NCBI GenBank assembly: GCA_945872815.1 | Contig: CAMCAY010000018.1 | Coordinates: 1 to 38,140, forward strand | DNA: 38,140 nt | Source: Chitinophaga pinensis | GTDB lineage: Bacteria; Bacteroidota; Bacteroidia; Chitinophagales; Chitinophagaceae | Direction of reading: 5' to 3' | Shown: positions 16,659 to 25,616 of the stretch, piece after piece | How the letters are laid out: the number at the start of each line of letters is the position of its first letter | Position numbering within the stretch: the first letter of the stretch is position 1 | The notes under the pieces: generated by a model | Database searches by the model: none | The model's input: the letters and a program-made list of their open reading frames with translations, nothing else | What the model was told of the DNA's origin: nothing | Made by a program: the position numbers and the translations under genes

Positions 16659-17537
16659 ATGAAGAATATTGAAAAGGAATTCAATTATGATATTGAAAAT
16701 AAAATTTTTAGTATCAGAAAAACAGCAGTAATGCTCGATAGCGATCTAGCTTTACTTTACGAAGTAGAAGCAAAAAGACTCAATGAACAAGTAAAAAGGA
16801 ATGCTGATAGGTTTCCTGCCTCTTTTATGTTTCAATTATCTGAAGAAGAATGGAGTTCTTTAAGGTCGCAAATTGCGACCTTAAAGAAAAAAAGAGGTGA
16901 CCATAAAAAATACCTTCCCTATGTTTTTACTGAACAAGGTGTTGCAATGCTCTCTGCTATTTTAAAAAGTAAGACAGCCATTCAAATTAGCATTAAGATC
17001 ATAAATGCTTTTGTAGAAATGAGAAAATTATTAAACCAATCTGATAATATATTAGTTAGGATAAATAATATTGAATGGAAACAACTTGATTCAGATAGAA
17101 AATTCGAACAAATTTTTACTGCATTGGAACAATCCAATAAATATCCCACCCAAGGTATTTTTTTTGAGGGTAAAATTTTTGATGCCTATGTATTTTTCGC
17201 TGATATCATTAAAAAAGCAGAAAAGTCGGTTATTCTGATTGATAATTATATTGATGAGTACACACTGGCATTACTTTCTAAACGCCCTACATCTGCTAAA
17301 GCAATCATCTATACCAAAAATCAAAACTCAATGTTGACAGCAGATTTACAAAAACACAATCAACAATACGCCCCTATCATCATCCGCTTACTAAAAAATA
17401 ATCATGACCGATTTCTCATTGTAGATGAAAAAGAAATGTACCATATTGGAGCTTCATTGAAAGACCTTGGCAAAAAACTGTTTGCATTCTCTAAAATGAA
17501 TGAGGAATTAAAAAACATATTGTCATTACTGGAATAA
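16659..17537 (+). CDS. ORF6N-domain protein with PLD-like C-terminal half
   Basis: The product has 292 residues. Residues about 12-125 form an ORF6N domain, a phage-associated putative DNA-binding module, recognisable by IRKTAVMLDSDLALLYEVE, RLNEQVKRN, RFPASFMFQL and YLPYVFTEQGVAMLSAIL. A linker rich in charged residues follows (about 125-165). The C-terminal part (165-292) begins GIFFEGKIFDAY and contains SVILIDNYID and HDRFLIVDEKEMYHIGAS. The latter resembles one HKD half-motif of the phospholipase D superfamily, with His249, Arg251 in place of Lys, and Asp256. Bacteroidota have many such ORF6N proteins; their role is unknown and could be phage-related regulation or defence. Codons 66-77 form a 33-bp palindrome. 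No other phage gene is adjacent. A hairpin followed by seven T residues lies downstream. Confidence 0.85.
   Translation: MKNIEKEFNYDIENKIFSIRKTAVMLDSDLALLYEVEAKRLNEQVKRNADRFPASFMFQLSEEEWSSLRSQIATLKKKRGDHKKYLPYVFTEQGVAMLSAILKSKTAIQISIKIINAFVEMRKLLNQSDNILVRINNIEWKQLDSDRKFEQIFTALEQSNKYPTQGIFFEGKIFDAYVFFADIIKKAEKSVILIDNYIDEYTLALLSKRPTSAKAIIYTKNQNSMLTADLQKHNQQYAPIIIRLLKNNHDRFLIVDEKEMYHIGASLKDLGKKLFAFSKMNEELKNILSLLE
16856..16888. repeat. 33-bp palindrome inside the ORF6N coding sequence
   Basis: A 16-base arm (16856-16871) and its exact reverse complement (16873-16888) are separated by a single A at 16872. The core is GGTCGCAA-A-TTGCGACC. It is read in frame as residues 66-77 (S S L R S Q I A T L K K). 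Confidence 0.95.
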
Positions 17538-18100
17538 ACGAGGTGAAATATGCTCTTTTGATAAAAATTAAAATATAATTAAAGTAAAAAATCAAAATCT
17601 TTGCAGTAGCGACGGTCTGCGACAACTTCAAATCGCTATTTTTTTCGACCAATCTAGCATTTTGAGAACATGGGAACGTGATGAATAGTGTATTATTAAA
17701 GTGAAAAATATTTTTTTGAACATTTTTAATTTTTACTTTTTAATTGACAAATAATACAACCCTTGAGCCTTGAACTATTAAACCATCAATCATTGATGAG
17801 ACTTCTTTCGCTCCATGGCCGCTGGGCCATCCCTTTTTTGCTTGATCAAAAAAGGGAGAAAAAATCAAGTTTGTTACACTTGTTGATGTCGACATAAACA
17901 AGAACAGCATTGCCCTGCGGGCACCATTCCAAAAAGCAGGCAATCAATCACACACCTATAGCTTCGCTTTTTGTTCATTATGCTGCAAGCGAACAAAAAA
18001 ATAATAGTAGCATTTCTTACAAAGGCTTAATCAAATTTAACCTTAAAACTTTAAACCAGCGCAGCGTCTTGAACCCTTGAACTATTGAACACGCGAAGCG
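17538..18100. repeat. Repeat-rich intergenic gap (no gene)
   Basis: This 563-base spacer lies between convergent ORF6N and trhO genes. In order it contains: a degenerate copy of the TAGCG-CGGTCTGCGAC element (17606-17623); AT-rich repeat (about 17700-17745); TTGAAC repeat (about 17755-17785); the element with CCATGGCCGCTGGGC (17802-17829) followed by a perfect stem CCCTTTTTTG/CAAAAAAGGG (17831-17840/17847-17856); palindrome ATGTCGACAT (17886-17895); hairpin GCCC-TGC-GGGC near 17912-17922; a 9-bp stem TTTTTGTTC/GAACAAAAA (17968-17976/17991-17999); and a final TTGAAC/CGCGAAGCG tract to 18100. A minus-strand open frame across 17740-17943 is made of these repeats and is not a gene. Confidence 0.8.
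17607..17645 (+). terminator. Candidate terminator after the ORF6N gene
   Basis: TAGCGA (17607-17612) pairs with TCGCTA (17633-17638), followed directly by seven T residues (17639-17645). The loop contains the GGTCTGCGAC repeat core. It lies 70 bases after the ORF6N stop. Confidence 0.45.
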
Positions 18101-19135
18101 TTACTCCCCCAACCTTGGCCGTAATCTTTGTTTGGATTTATTAAATACCATTCTGCCTTTATCGATGCCTTTTCGTAATTGTTTCTGTTCTTCTTCTGGA
18201 AGATTAATTACCTGCTGACATTCATCACTGCAACAGCCCTGGTATTTTTCAGCACATGCACTGCATTGAATAAATAACAAATGACATCCTTCATTTTTAC
18301 AATTTGTATGCGTATCTGCTAACTGTCCGCATTGATGACATTTGGAAATTATTTCATCGGATATGCGTTCTCCTAGCCTGTCATCAAATACAAAGTTTTT
18401 TCCGTGAAATTTATTGGGCAACTGCTGTTCCTTTATTTTATTGGTATAATGAATGATTCCGCCCTCTAAATGAAAAACATTTTTAAACCCACGATGCAGC
18501 ATATACGCACTTGCCTTTTCGCAACGAATACCACCAGTGCAATACATGATTATGTTCTTATCCTTTTTATCATCCAACATATCAGCCGCCATTGGCAATT
18601 GCTCACGAAAGGTATCACTCGGAACTTCAATAGCATTTTCAAAATGACCCACTTCATACTCATAATGATTGCGCATATCAACAATTACGGTTTCAGGATC
18701 ATTCGTCAATTCATTAAACTCTTGGGCATTCACATACTTTCCTTTATTTACCATGTCGAAAGAGGTATCGGTGATGCCGTCAGCTACTATCTTCTCTCTA
18801 ACTTTCACTTTAAGCACCCAAAATGATTTACCATCATTATCCACTGCAATATTAATTCTGATTCCATCCAATGCAGAATAACTGTATAAAAATTCTTTGA
18901 ATGCATTGAATTTACTTTCTGGTACACTCGCTTGCGCATTGATACCCTCTGATGCAACATAAATACGTCCAAAAACTTTCAATTCATCTAATCCTTTGTA
19001 AAGATCATCCCTGAATGATTGCGGATTTTCAATAAAAAAATACTGATAAAATGAAACAGTGATTCTGTGTTCTGTTTCTTCATACAGGCGCTTTTTGAGT
19101 TCTGCCTGTGAAACACGATTGTGTAAAACTGACAT
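18101..19135 (-). CDS. trhO: tRNA uridine(34) hydroxylase / rhodanese-domain protein TrhO (YceA)
   Basis: TrhO installs 5-hydroxyuridine at the wobble position of certain tRNAs in an oxygen-dependent reaction. From the ATG at 19135 ([17 protein letters not shown]) it has 344 residues; upstream in-frame residues do not resemble the family and are excluded. An N-terminal domain with [14 protein letters not shown] is followed by a rhodanese domain containing [21 protein letters not shown] and the active-site loop [11 protein letters not shown], with the catalytic Cys at about residue 199. The C-terminal region has multiple Cys residues ([17 protein letters not shown]) that may bind metal. The order and motifs match E. 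coli YceA along the whole length. The gene lies 98 bases downstream of the DUF5686 gene on the same strand. A TATTTTTG box at 19222-19215 is a weak promoter candidate. Confidence 0.95.
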   Translation of the reverse strand: MSVLHNRVSQAELKKRLYEETEHRITVSFYQYFFIENPQSFRDDLYKGLDELKVFGRIYVASEGINAQASVPESKFNAFKEFLYSYSALDGIRINIAVDNDGKSFWVLKVKVREKIVADGITDTSFDMVNKGKYVNAQEFNELTNDPETVIVDMRNHYEYEVGHFENAIEVPSDTFREQLPMAADMLDDKKDKNIIMYCTGGIRCEKASAYMLHRGFKNVFHLEGGIIHYTNKIKEQQLPNKFHGKNFVFDDRLGERISDEIISKCHQCGQLADTHTNCKNEGCHLLFIQCSACAEKYQGCCSDECQQVINLPEEEQKQLRKGIDKGRMVFNKSKQRLRPRLGE

Positions 19136-19233
19136 ACAATAATAATTTGATCCTGTATCAACAGGAAATCTGAAAAAAGATTGGATGCTTGCAGGGCAAA
19201 CCAAATTAACTATACAAAAATAAAGGAATTTAG

Positions 19234-21813
19234 TTAAAAAGCTAGTGTTAACGCCTTTCGGGCTGATTTGGATGATTCTCTTTTATCAGAACTATTTTGA
19301 TTGTCGCCAAACAATCCTCCCATTCCAAAAACAAAAGCCGATTGTAAGTATTTCCCATTTTGATAGGACGTAACATAATCTATTCTTAATACTTTATTGA
19401 TATTTTCAATTCCGGCAAACAATTCTTCATAGTGATTATCATTACGAATATAATAAGCATTTAATCCTCCTACTAACTTCCAACCTTTCTTTTTAAAAAC
19501 TGGTATTTTATTAGTGATTAATCCATTGAAATGGTGCTCAACATGTGCTTCAGTACAAAAATTGGCCATGTTTGAATTTCCATAAGCACTCATCAGTTGA
19601 AATCCTTTCATGTAATTCAAAGTCGATTTCAATGAAGTGCTGTTAAAGTGCCTATAATCTTGTATATACACTTTCCTATTATTCAAAAAACCTCCCAAGC
19701 TGATCCTGTATTTCAAAACACCAGCCAGTTTTAAATTTTTATCGTCAAATACATCGAAGCTCCATTTATCATAATCTACATCGCTACCAAATATTCTATG
19801 TAGCCCCTTTTCATAACTAATTCTGAATGTTGGATACTTAGATCCAATAGGCACTTTACTTTTGGGAAACTGAATATACTGTTGTCCGGGCTTAATACTC
19901 ACAGAACCCTTTAAAATAAAGGCCTGATGAGGATTTATCTCATTGATACTCACTCTTTCTACTGGATAATTTTCAGTTAAAAAAATGGAATCTTTCTTTT
20001 TGAATGTAAATTTCTCTACATTAAACAAAGGCGACCTGTCTTCATAAATAGCTGACAATGAAATATTCCAGCCATTATCAAATTTCTTATTAAGACCAAA
20101 TTGCAAAAAATAATTCTCATAAGTTTTCAGAATATTCTTTCCATAAAACAAAGTACTGAACTCATTTAACAATGGATTGATGGTACTTTCCTGATTGTAC
20201 TGTGACACTCTTTTTCCTCCAGAGAGAAACCAATTATTGTTTCGATAACTACTGAACCCTTCTTTTACCTTGGTAAACAGGTTTACATTCAAACTTGGAT
20301 TTAAATGCAAATTGCCAAATCCATAACGTATATCGGGCTCAATACTCAATTTACTTTTTGATCGCTTGAAATATTTTTCAAAATACCCAGTAAATTTAGT
20401 AACAATGCCTTCTGCCGAATTGTATTGTAAATTTAACAGCAATGGATCTATCCCCCAATTGTACCTGTGATTGTTTCCATAATGCACTCTATCAAAACCA
20501 GGAAATATAAAACCATACCACTTTATTTTTCCCTGTCTTTTTCTTAGCGTATCTAAATTGTTATCGATTGCTGAGTTAGCTTGCTTGCTTTGAAAGATGC
20601 TGTCCTTTACCTGGTAATCCTTAGCCTCTTCCTGATTCAGCGGAACAGGCCTAATGGTATCCCAATAGGCTTTTGATTTTTGAGTAGCTGAAGAATCATA
20701 TTTCAATATTACTCTATCAAATATTTTTTTATCAATCAAAGGATTTATTTTGTAATCACTGTACACGGAAAGAAAATCTCCGACTACATCGATATTGAAA
20801 AAGTTCAAACCGAAATAATAAACCTGATTGTTTACCCGCCATAAATCTGAATCAACCGGTATGTACTGCTGCGTAATTTTCAGTGTATCTAGTAATTCCA
20901 ATTGAGCTTCTTTAGTAAGTTGAAAATCCAAACTATGGATACTCCAATCATTGTCCACTATATTGATGATCCCGGAAAACAATGGCTCATACAATCTTTT
21001 GGGCATTACTTTAATTGTATTGATCACTTTGCCATTCTCTTCAAAAGTACCTAAGATTTTAAATTTATAATAACGAAGTGCCCCATCAGCTATAGGAGAA
21101 ATAAAACCCCTGTTGTTAATACCGCCCTTAAAAAGGGTGACATTGTTCGTATAAAAATTAATAAGGTTTGAGAAAGCGAATCCAAAACTATTGCTACCAC
21201 TGACTCTGCTACTGCTTACAACCAATTTATTTTTATCGGGTTGTTGATTGTATAAAACAGATTTCGACTCTGCCAGATACAAAATTCCTTTACCTGAGGA
21301 ATCCAACATCAAATCGGATTGAGTTTCGTTGTTTTTTTTATTTTGATTTAAAAAATTTTTTGGAACGTTTCTAAGCTTGATTACATCTTTGCTATAATAA
21401 TCACAGATGTAACTTTGGGCCAGATTATTATGATAATTTCTTTTTTTAATCGCTTGTCTGATTATGGCGTAGGCGGGATTTTCTGCGTTTGAGGAAATAA
21501 CCACTTCCTTCATCATCAATTGCTGTTCCTTCAAAATGAAATCTACTTGTAAATCCTCATTAAATTCGACTGTTTTTTCTAAAGCCTCGTATCCGATATG
21601 CTGACATATCAGCGTATATCTTCCCTTTTGTAAATTAAATTCGTAAACACCTTTATTATTTGCTGTTACCCCGGAGGATGTTCCCTTTATAATTATAGAA
21701 GAAAACGGCAACAATTGTCCTTTATCATTGATTACAGTTCCATGAATTTTTTGAGAATATAATGAAGTAAAACATCCCGAAAAAAAAACAATAAATAAAA
21801 TAATTTTTTGCAT
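19234..21813 (-). CDS. Outer-membrane protein with CarboxypepD_reg-like and DUF5686 domains
   Basis: This is an 859-residue envelope protein of a family restricted to Bacteroidota. A signal peptide covers residues 1-20 (ending TSLYS). Residues about 22-105 form a carboxypeptidase-regulatory-like beta-sandwich ([23 protein letters not shown]), as found at the start of TonB-dependent receptors. The remainder is DUF5686, starting around [19 protein letters not shown]. The C-terminal half alternates aromatic and polar residues in strands, suggesting an outer-membrane beta-barrel. No TonB plug domain is seen. Its substrate and role are not known. It is preceded 27 bases upstream by a small membrane-protein gene, so the two are probably co-transcribed. 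Start is ATG at 21813. Confidence 0.85.
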   Translation of the reverse strand: MQKIILFIVFFSGCFTSLYSQKIHGTVINDKGQLLPFSSIIIKGTSSGVTANNKGVYEFNLQKGRYTLICQHIGYEALEKTVEFNEDLQVDFILKEQQLMMKEVVISSNAENPAYAIIRQAIKKRNYHNNLAQSYICDYYSKDVIKLRNVPKNFLNQNKKNNETQSDLMLDSSGKGILYLAESKSVLYNQQPDKNKLVVSSSRVSGSNSFGFAFSNLINFYTNNVTLFKGGINNRGFISPIADGALRYYKFKILGTFEENGKVINTIKVMPKRLYEPLFSGIINIVDNDWSIHSLDFQLTKEAQLELLDTLKITQQYIPVDSDLWRVNNQVYYFGLNFFNIDVVGDFLSVYSDYKINPLIDKKIFDRVILKYDSSATQKSKAYWDTIRPVPLNQEEAKDYQVKDSIFQSKQANSAIDNNLDTLRKRQGKIKWYGFIFPGFDRVHYGNNHRYNWGIDPLLLNLQYNSAEGIVTKFTGYFEKYFKRSKSKLSIEPDIRYGFGNLHLNPSLNVNLFTKVKEGFSSYRNNNWFLSGGKRVSQYNQESTINPLLNEFSTLFYGKNILKTYENYFLQFGLNKKFDNGWNISLSAIYEDRSPLFNVEKFTFKKKDSIFLTENYPVERVSINEINPHQAFILKGSVSIKPGQQYIQFPKSKVPIGSKYPTFRISYEKGLHRIFGSDVDYDKWSFDVFDDKNLKLAGVLKYRISLGGFLNNRKVYIQDYRHFNSTSLKSTLNYMKGFQLMSAYGNSNMANFCTEAHVEHHFNGLITNKIPVFKKKGWKLVGGLNAYYIRNDNHYEELFAGIENINKVLRIDYVTSYQNGKYLQSAFVFGMGGLFGDNQNSSDKRESSKSARKALTLAF

Positions 21814-21840
21814 TACTGAATCAAAATAAGAAGTGCTTTA

Positions 21841-22206
21841 TCAATCCTTTAATTTTTTATTCAAAAAAGTAAATCTGAACAAAGATCCAGATAAAGCTGA
21901 AAATCCTGCTACTATTGCTCCTATAAAAGCTGTAAGTAAAATTAAATAATAGGGACTGTCCGATTTTAAAAACAACAAAGAAATTCTGTGGGCCAAGATA
22001 TTTTCATTATTGGCTGAAATCCAAAAAGAAAGAAAATACCATAATAAAAACAAGGAAACAAATCCCGAAATAAATGAAATCCAGGCTTTCTGTGGAATAA
22101 GCACAGATACAATAAAAGCAACTAGGGCAATACTCCACCAAGGCAAGTATAAACAAGCACCGAAACTCAATAAAATTGTAATTAACACAGAAACGAGAAA
22201 TTTCAT
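21841..22206 (-). CDS. Small four-helix membrane protein, function unknown
   Basis: The product has 121 residues and is strongly hydrophobic, with about four predicted membrane helices: residues 3-20, 24-40, 45-63 and about 88-110. Two short loops and a basic C-terminus (LNKKLKD) complete it. I cannot assign a named family. The sequence pattern (LPWWSIALVAFIVSVLIPQKAW and GFVSLFLLWYFLSFW) occurs in small proteins encoded beside DUF5686 genes in Bacteroidota, so a helper role for that outer-membrane protein is possible. It starts with ATG at 22206. It is separated from the penicillin-acylase gene upstream by a spacer carrying two copies of a 26-bp palindromic repeat. Confidence 0.7.
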   Translation of the reverse strand: MKFLVSVLITILLSFGACLYLPWWSIALVAFIVSVLIPQKAWISFISGFVSLFLLWYFLSFWISANNENILAHRISLLFLKSDSPYYLILLTAFIGAIVAGFSALSGSLFRFTFLNKKLKD

Positions 22207-22231
22207 TTTATTATATTTAAATACCTTTTAT

Positions 22232-22306
22232 AACCACACGGTTGAAACCGTGGGCTAACAATAACTTCTATTTTTTATTCAACCACACGGTTGAAACCGT
22301 GGGCTA
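22232..22306. repeat. Two identical 26-bp palindromic repeats, 49 bp apart
   Basis: Copies at 22232-22257 and 22281-22306 are identical over 26 bases. Each contains the stem CACGGTT/AACCGTG around a GA loop. They are in direct orientation with a 23-base AT-rich spacer. No T-run follows the stems on either strand, so they look like dispersed palindromic repeats rather than terminators. A TTGAAC/TTTAAAC tandem tract follows at 22325-22372. Confidence 0.9.
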
Positions 22307-22372
22307 GAAAAACATTAAACATTATACTTTAAACCTTGAACTTTTGAACCGTTGAACCGTTGAACCGTTCAT

Positions 22373-24811
22373 TCAAATCCCTTCGAAATGCATTTTATGC
22401 AAAACCCTCAAATCGTTTTGTTCATATACCTTCATCATCCATAGTTGATAATACTTTCCTTTTGACCAATTATCTATACAGTTGTCATAATATCTGCTGC
22501 CGGGGTTTCCACTTTGCCCTCCGGGATAAATACCATAGGCTTCCGTTACAGGTGTTAAATTCACAATCATCCTCCAACTTGGACCATGATCAGACTTCAT
22601 AGCATTCAAAGCATTTTCTCCGCCTCCAACAAATAAATCCTTTTTACTAAACGATGGCAATTTAAGCAAGTTACTAATTTGAGTATTCCTGTATCTTCCC
22701 CATGCTATTCTATTTTCCATTTCAAGTTTCATGCATTCAACAGTAGCATTTCTAAAAGACTGCGTAATGATTTGTCTTAAATTCTCAACACTATCTGTGA
22801 AAATATTATCAATGAATTTATAGTTACTATCTTTTAAAACTGCCTCAAGCAAAGTACTTTGAAATGGCCTGAGTGTTTCTTTTGATGCATCCGTATATTC
22901 ATCATTAAAAACGTTATTGTAAAATTTCTTCCACGTAATATCAAAAATGGTTGCACCAATCGAATTGGCTTCTGTATTAAATTTCCAGCTTTGTAATTCC
23001 TGAAAATAGCCAAATTCGTTTTTATTGAGTTGGGATTGATTTAAATTTTTTAAAATAATAGGAACGGCCATTTCTGCAAAAGCATCATAGTTGCTCATTT
23101 GCAAAGACATCATGTTTCTTACAGTTACGCCTTGCATGGATGACAAAGCGCGGTTTAAATAAAATCCACGATACATTGGATATTCTCTCCCTAGATAATA
23201 AGGATAGGTAGAATCAACAGGTCTTTGATTTGCACTGCTGACAAATCCGGATGAAGGGTTATGTTCAAATGGAGTTTCTTCTTCAGGAATCATTCCCTGC
23301 CATGCATAGCTGTTGTCAAATCCAGGCATTATAAAATCTCCCTGCCCTTTCCATTTCGCAGGAAATTTACCTTGTGCTCGAATGGCAATATCTCCGTTTT
23401 TGCAGGCGAACACACAATTTTGTCCGGGTGTTTTTAAATATTTTATCGCTTCCAGATAATCATTATAATTTTGAGATCGATCCAATAAATAAAAGAGCTT
23501 CAGTTCATTGCTCTTATCATGAGCTGTCCACCTTACTGCATAGTTTTTTCCTGAATTAATATATTTACCGCTAAAAGAATTATCATACATCACGGGGCCA
23601 AACTGAGTGTATGCAACGGTATCAATAAAATCTGGTTTGCCTGCTATTTTAATACGTTCAACTCTGCGAGTAGTTGGTATCCATTTGTTGTCAAACCAAT
23701 ATTCACTTTTGGTTTTATCTTTAAATTTTATTTCATAGTAATCCCTTACATCTCTGCCACCATTTGTAAATCCAAATGCGCAACTGTCGTTAAATCCAAT
23801 AATTACACTTGGAGCACCGGGAAAGCTCACTCCATAAACATTAAAAGAAGGAACAGAGATTTGCATTTCATACCATAGAGAAGGTAAATTAAGTCCAAGA
23901 TGTGGATCATTACAAAGTATAGGTGCGCCGGCCCTGGTTTTTTTTGGTGCTACAGCCCAATTATTACTTCCATTAGCAGGATCAGGTTTGTATATTTCTT
24001 CTGCTTCGGTAACCTGTTTCAAAAAATTAAAATACAAAGAGTCCGCAAATGGCGGAGCTTTTGGGAGCACTTTGGCTGGTGAGAAAACAGTACTACTAGA
24101 TACAATTGGCCTCAATGAATCCTGCATTAAAGGAAACAATAAATCAAAATCATTTTTTTCAAAATAATTTTTTGCATTCGTCATTTCAAAATCATTTTCG
24201 TAAGCTGACAAGTCATAAGACATGTACTTCAAGAATAATGATGTTTTAAGATTATTCCACTTTTCGGGCATATAACCCAACAATTTATATTCAAGAGGAA
24301 GGGTACTATTGGTTAAGGTACTGATGTATGCATTCACTCCTGAAGTATATGCGTCACAAACAGACTTTGTTTTACTGTCACTTTCTATTTCTTTCAGTGA
24401 ATTTTCCGCTGCATAAACCATCCCCAATCTCCTGAACTCACGGTCATGATTAAGCGCAATTTCTCCTACCACCTCACTGGCTCTGCCAGCTGCGGCCAAG
24501 GTCTGAAATTCCATTTGCCACAAACGAAATTTAGCATGTAAAAATCCTTGAATAAAATAAGCATCGTTTTCACGTTCAGCAAAAATATGAGGCACCATTC
24601 TATCATCAAAAAAGACATCGGCTTTTCCTTCCAAACCTTCAAAATTGAAATTTGCAGAAAAATCCTCTGTAACGGATTCTGCATTTTGCCAAATACCATG
24701 CTGAGGAGACAATAATTTACCAAGTGGCGCAGGCAACAGCAATCTTGTATCCAATATCAAACACAACGATATTGAAAATAAAAAAGACAATACAAAGTAC
24801 AGATATCGCAT
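22373..24811 (-). CDS. Penicillin-acylase-family N-terminal nucleophile hydrolase
   Basis: This family hydrolyses amide bonds in substrates such as beta-lactam side chains, acyl-homoserine lactones or acylated peptides; the substrate here is unknown. The ATG at 24811 (MRYLYFVLSFLFSIS) gives 812 residues with an N-terminal signal or anchor helix; an ATG at 24838 would add nine residues. The segment EGLEGKADVFFDDRMVPHIFAE opens the alpha chain. The autoproteolysis site is NGSNNWAV: the Ser after Gly, near residue 282, becomes the beta-chain nucleophile. Downstream motifs ILCNDPHLGLNLPSLWYE and GASPSVIIGFN-like APSVIIGFNDSCAFGFTNGG are characteristic. The C-terminus has GGQSGNPGSRYYDN. The product is probably periplasmic, tethered to the inner membrane. 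It is divergent from miaE across a repeat tract. Confidence 0.92.
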   Translation of the reverse strand: MRYLYFVLSFLFSISLCLILDTRLLLPAPLGKLLSPQHGIWQNAESVTEDFSANFNFEGLEGKADVFFDDRMVPHIFAERENDAYFIQGFLHAKFRLWQMEFQTLAAAGRASEVVGEIALNHDREFRRLGMVYAAENSLKEIESDSKTKSVCDAYTSGVNAYISTLTNSTLPLEYKLLGYMPEKWNNLKTSLFLKYMSYDLSAYENDFEMTNAKNYFEKNDFDLLFPLMQDSLRPIVSSSTVFSPAKVLPKAPPFADSLYFNFLKQVTEAEEIYKPDPANGSNNWAVAPKKTRAGAPILCNDPHLGLNLPSLWYEMQISVPSFNVYGVSFPGAPSVIIGFNDSCAFGFTNGGRDVRDYYEIKFKDKTKSEYWFDNKWIPTTRRVERIKIAGKPDFIDTVAYTQFGPVMYDNSFSGKYINSGKNYAVRWTAHDKSNELKLFYLLDRSQNYNDYLEAIKYLKTPGQNCVFACKNGDIAIRAQGKFPAKWKGQGDFIMPGFDNSYAWQGMIPEEETPFEHNPSSGFVSSANQRPVDSTYPYYLGREYPMYRGFYLNRALSSMQGVTVRNMMSLQMSNYDAFAEMAVPIILKNLNQSQLNKNEFGYFQELQSWKFNTEANSIGATIFDITWKKFYNNVFNDEYTDASKETLRPFQSTLLEAVLKDSNYKFIDNIFTDSVENLRQIITQSFRNATVECMKLEMENRIAWGRYRNTQISNLLKLPSFSKKDLFVGGGENALNAMKSDHGPSWRMIVNLTPVTEAYGIYPGGQSGNPGSRYYDNCIDNWSKGKYYQLWMMKVYEQNDLRVLHKMHFEGI

Positions 24812-24900
24812 AGCTCTATTTAAGGGCCGAAAATACATAAAAATAAATTAATTTTTGTCATTTTAATCCCATCCTATTTGAGTATAAGTCGTTTAAGGGT

Positions 24901-24996
24901 TTAATTTTGATTTTTGACTTTTGATTTTTAACCACGCCAACCAGCACATATGTTTTTTACTTTTGACTTTTTACTTTTAACTTTTTACTTTTGACT
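24901..24996. repeat. ACTTTT/GACTTTT-type AT-rich tandem tract
   Basis: Units of the form TTTTGACT, TTTTTACT and TTTTAACT run up to the base before the miaE start codon. A short GC-richer break occurs at 24931-24947. The tract is the same family as 1846-1936 in the opposite orientation. It occupies most of the divergent spacer between the penicillin acylase and miaE genes, so the promoters of both must lie in or beside it. Confidence 0.8.
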
Positions 24997-25611
24997 ATGG
25001 AATTAAATATAAGCGAACACACAAGGAATATCCTTGGACTTCAGTTACCTACAGATCCAAGATGGGTTAATCTCGCTGAAATCGAATTGGAAGAAATACT
25101 AACCGACCATGCATATTGCGAACAAAAAGCTGCTACAACTTGTATTTCGTTGATTCAAAAAAATCCAGAAAAAACTTTGTTGTTGGAAAAACTAAGTCCG
25201 ATTGTTACCGAAGAATGGGGACATTTTAGAATGGTATTGAGTGAACTAAAAAAAAGAAATCTACCCTTAGGTAGACAAAGAAAAGATGTGTACGTAAACA
25301 AACTGATTGCCTTTCAAAAAAAAGGAGGAAGCCCTCAGGAAAGATTCCTTGACCAAATGCTTATTATGGCATTGATTGAAGCCAGAAGCTGCGAAAGATT
25401 CAAACGCCTGAGTGAGGGATTAGTCGATCAGTACATGAGAAAATTCTACCGAAAATTTATGGAAAGTGAAGCAGGCCACTATACATTGTTCATTACACTT
25501 GCAGAACACTATATTGACAAAAAAATTGTCAGGCAGCGTTGGTCTGAATGGTTAGAATATGAAAAGGAATTAATGAACAGTGCAGAAGTGAGGGGCGACC
25601 GAATTCATTAG
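24997..25611 (+). CDS. miaE: tRNA-(ms2io6A37)-hydroxylase MiaE
   Basis: MiaE is a non-haem diiron monooxygenase that hydroxylates the isopentenyl group of ms2i6A at position 37 of tRNAs reading U-starting codons. The ATG at 24997 gives 204 residues; an in-frame TTG six bases earlier lies in the repeat tract. The four-helix bundle ligands are visible: E33 in the first helix with the following DHAYCEQKAA, EEWGHF (72-77) with His76, EARSCERF (128-135), and ESEAGHY (156-162) with Glu158 and His161. This arrangement of ExxH motifs is diagnostic. The gene ends six bases before the convergent secreted-protein gene. The RNA-modification gene set in this window also includes rlmB and trhO, but they are not in one operon. 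Confidence 0.93.
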   Translation: MELNISEHTRNILGLQLPTDPRWVNLAEIELEEILTDHAYCEQKAATTCISLIQKNPEKTLLLEKLSPIVTEEWGHFRMVLSELKKRNLPLGRQRKDVYVNKLIAFQKKGGSPQERFLDQMLIMALIEARSCERFKRLSEGLVDQYMRKFYRKFMESEAGHYTLFITLAEHYIDKKIVRQRWSEWLEYEKELMNSAEVRGDRIH

Positions 25612-25616
25612 AAATC

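Noticed and set aside
17740-17943. Minus-strand open frame of 67 codons in the gap after the ORF6N gene
   Set aside because: It is built from dispersed palindromic elements and TTGAAC repeats, has no recognisable protein pattern and resembles translated repeats seen in related genomes.
22232-22306. Possible mini-CRISPR
   Set aside because: There are only two repeats, the spacer is 23 bases and AT-rich, the repeat is strongly palindromic, and no cas genes are near.
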